A stretch of 64,000 nucleotides of DNA from assembly GCA_958437935.1 (NCBI GenBank), contig CAUBPS010000001.1, positions 62,001 through 126,000 on the forward strand, in the 5' to 3' direction. Every line of letters starts with the position of its first letter. Positions within the stretch are counted from its first letter, which is position 1. The notes beneath the pieces were generated by a model. It did no database searches and was not told the DNA's origin. It saw nothing but the letters and a program-made list of their open reading frames with translations. Origin of the DNA: an uncultured Collinsella sp. (GTDB taxonomy: Bacteria > Actinomycetota > Coriobacteriia > Coriobacteriales > Coriobacteriaceae). The position numbers were made by a program, and so were the translations under genes. Shown here piece after piece: positions 62,253 to 64,000 of the stretch.

Positions 62253-64000
62253 ATGAAAAGACTCCCCCGCCTTGCGTTAGCCGCCGCGTTGTTTGCCGGC
62301 GCGCTCGCAGGCATCCCAAGCCTCGCTTTCGCGGGGAACCTGCCCGCCGCCATTGACGGCTCCGTGGCCGTCATGCACACCAACGACATCCACGGCAGCT
62401 ACAAGTACAGCTACAACGCAAGCAAGGGCACCGGCACTGTGGGCTTTGATGGGCTGGCGGTTCTCTATAGCGCCCAAAACAGCGCCCCCGATCTTTTGCT
62501 CGATGCGGGCGACACCTTCCACGGGCAGTCCTTCGCCACCATGAGCGAGGGCAAGAGCATCGCCGAGCTCATGGACACCTTCTATGTAGACGGCTACGAC
62601 GCGACCACGCCGGGCAACCACGACTGGAGCTACGGCGCAGACAAACTCCGCACCATGACCGGCTACAGCACCACCGGCACGCCCTTCGCCATGCTCTGCG
62701 CGAACGCGAAGTCCACGAGCGGCGTATGGAGCTCGAGCATCACGAAGACGCTCGATCGCACCTGGGAGGATACCGAGGATCACTCCACATTCGACTACAA
62801 AATCATGGTCGGCGTCGTGGGTGCCATGGATGAGTCGCTAGGTTCCTCGCTGCGCGCGGACCTGGTCGCGGGCACCAGCTTCTCGAGTGCCGCGAACGCC
62901 ATCAATACCGAGGCAGAGCAGCTGCGCAAGGAGGGCTGCGATGTTGTTGTGTGTATCGCGCACACGCTCGACGCCAAGACCTTTGCCACGCGACTCCGTG
63001 GCGTCGATGCCCTTATCGCAGGCCACGAGCACATCAACCTTAACGAGAAGGTGACGGGAGCCGACGGCAAGACGATCCACGTTGTCGAGGCAGGCAGCGC
63101 CTTTGCCGAGGTGGGGCTGCTTTCCATTCCGTACAAGTACAACACGAATGACACCGAGACGACCGACGATGACACGGTCACGGTCCCTGCAGACGGTAGC
63201 GACGAGAAGCTCTACACCGCCAAGAACGTCAACGACCTTTTGGCAGACCCCGACGACTACCAAAGCCGCCTTGAAGCCGTCCGCAACAAGATCAAGCCGC
63301 TCGACGAGGACTTTGAAAACGAATCGAACAAGGTGCTCGGCACATCCACCACCAACTATTTCTACGGCGAGGACGCCGCAGGCACGCATGGTTGGGAAAT
63401 GGTGCGCACCACCGATTTCCGCCCCAGCAAGGAGGGCGACACCACCAAGGCCCAGACCATCGGCCACGTGATTTGCGGCTCCTATCTTGCCCTGACGGGC
63501 GCGGACTTCGCTATCGAAAACGCTGGCGGCATCCGCGGCGGCATCGCGGCGGGCAACGTGACCGCCGGCAACGTCATCGCCATCTCGCCCTACGGCAACA
63601 CCGTGGAGACCTGGACCATGACCGGCGCGGACTTCCTCGCAGCGCTCGAGCACTCGCTACAAATCAGCGACGATTGCAACGACAGCTACGAGCTTCAGCA
63701 GGCTTATGTGGCGGCCGGTCACACCGAGCAGGAGGCGCAAAACAAGTACAAGTGGCGCGATGACTCTGGCAGCGTTCTCTCCTTTGGCGGCATCAACGTG
63801 ACGATTGATTGGACGCAGCCCGAAGGCAAGCGCATTGTGAGTGCCACACTCACCAAAGACGGCAGCACGTTCGATCCCACCAAGACCTATACCGTCGCCA
63901 CCAACAACTACATCATTACCAACACGACCGACTTCCCCACCTTCGCAAACGCCACCAAGCACACCGAGTGGGGTACCTGCGAGTCAGCGCTAAGGGCGCT
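62253..64000 (+). CDS. secreted 5'-nucleotidase/metallophosphatase (3' end beyond window)
   Basis: At least 582 codons, open at the right edge. Start ATG 62253 after AAGGA. A signal peptide of about 27 residues (MKRLPRLALAAALFAGALAG...AFA) leads to the metallophosphatase domain: VMHTNDIHGSYK, LLLDAGDTFHGQSF, TPGNHDWSYGADK, IAHTLDAK and AGHEHINL, all metal-ligand motifs. The 5'-nucleotidase C-terminal domain begins near residue 345 and has AIENAGGIRGGI for nucleotide binding. It would release phosphate and nucleosides outside the cell. A C-terminal anchor cannot be judged because the end is missing. Confidence 0.9.
   Translation, partial: MKRLPRLALAAALFAGALAGIPSLAFAGNLPAAIDGSVAVMHTNDIHGSYKYSYNASKGTGTVGFDGLAVLYSAQNSAPDLLLDAGDTFHGQSFATMSEGKSIAELMDTFYVDGYDATTPGNHDWSYGADKLRTMTGYSTTGTPFAMLCANAKSTSGVWSSSITKTLDRTWEDTEDHSTFDYKIMVGVVGAMDESLGSSLRADLVAGTSFSSAANAINTEAEQLRKEGCDVVVCIAHTLDAKTFATRLRGVDALIAGHEHINLNEKVTGADGKTIHVVEAGSAFAEVGLLSIPYKYNTNDTETTDDDTVTVPADGSDEKLYTAKNVNDLLADPDDYQSRLEAVRNKIKPLDEDFENESNKVLGTSTTNYFYGEDAAGTHGWEMVRTTDFRPSKEGDTTKAQTIGHVICGSYLALTGADFAIENAGGIRGGIAAGNVTAGNVIAISPYGNTVETWTMTGADFLAALEHSLQISDDCNDSYELQQAYVAAGHTEQEAQNKYKWRDDSGSVLSFGGINVTIDWTQPEGKRIVSATLTKDGSTFDPTKTYTVATNNYIITNTTDFPTFANATKHTEWGTCESALRA

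Overview
The window looks like a chromosomal segment of a high-GC anaerobe of the class Coriobacteriia, most likely Collinsella or a close relative. This rests on base composition, on protein sequences I recognise, on FabK as enoyl-ACP reductase, on the many phosphotransferase (PTS) systems and on the style of the intergenic hairpins. No database search was run, so the genus is an inference. Both chromosome strands are used, but the ribosomal, polymerase and fatty-acid genes all lie on the minus strand.

Layout. 1-1060: the start of an unknown minus-strand gene behind an array of ACGCA repeats, a cluster of palindromes, and a DegV C-terminal fragment. 1064-8559 (minus): a LevR-like regulator, a mannose-family PTS (IIB, IIC, IID, IIA), a GH172/DUF2961 glycosidase and a ROK sugar kinase, probably one fructoside-utilisation operon. 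8.7-10.3 kb: a scar with a truncated MTA/SAH nucleosidase, an internally deleted IS3-type transposase and about 700 bp without genes. 10.3-16.1 kb (minus): rplC-rplD-rplW-rplB-rpsS-rplV-rpsC-rplP-rpmC-rpsQ-rplN-rplX. 16.4-19.8 kb: a large foldback element, a histidine phosphatase, a cation-diffusion facilitator and a beta-glucoside-type PTS IIC. 19.8-29.0 kb (minus): a full type II fatty-acid operon, fabH-acpP-fabK-fabD-fabG-fabF-accB-fabZ-accC-accDA, divergent from the biotin ligase birA across a region with a duplicated operator-like motif. 30-33.5 kb (minus): rpsL-rpsG-fusA-rpsJ. 33.8-35.3 kb: an ECF sigma factor and a membrane protein that is probably its anti-sigma factor. 35.5-46.0 kb (minus): rplJ-rplL-galU-rpoB-rpoC. 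46.3-46.5 kb: a second large foldback element over the rplJ promoter. 46.5-64 kb: mixed housekeeping genes: aminotransferase, unknown flavodoxin-like-sized protein, hypoxanthine-type DNA glycosylase, GH13 amylase, MFS exporter, fused FeoAB, alpha/beta hydrolase, IIA-Glc, asnS, WYL-type regulator, a TrpXYZ-like ABC transporter and a secreted 5'-nucleotidase cut by the window end.

How it fits together. The central 36 kb holds transcription, translation and membrane-lipid synthesis. The usual order rpsL-rpsG-fusA-tuf-rpsJ-rplC is broken between rpsJ and rplC by the 14 kb fatty-acid/transport block, tuf is absent, and the spc cluster stops after rplX with a terminator next to the IS scar. birA makes the biotinylated AccB used by accC and accDA.

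The most unusual structures are the two foldback elements at about 16.4 and 46.4 kb. They share a 19-bp core (AGAGCACATTAAGTGCTCT). Within each element the flanking arms are almost perfectly complementary, but the arm sequences differ between the elements. Each sits just upstream of a ribosomal-protein operon. Other leads are the duplicated dyad between fabH and birA, a LevR homologue that has lost its ATPase and sigma-54 signatures, and a family of small hairpins carrying a GGGACAG-type loop.
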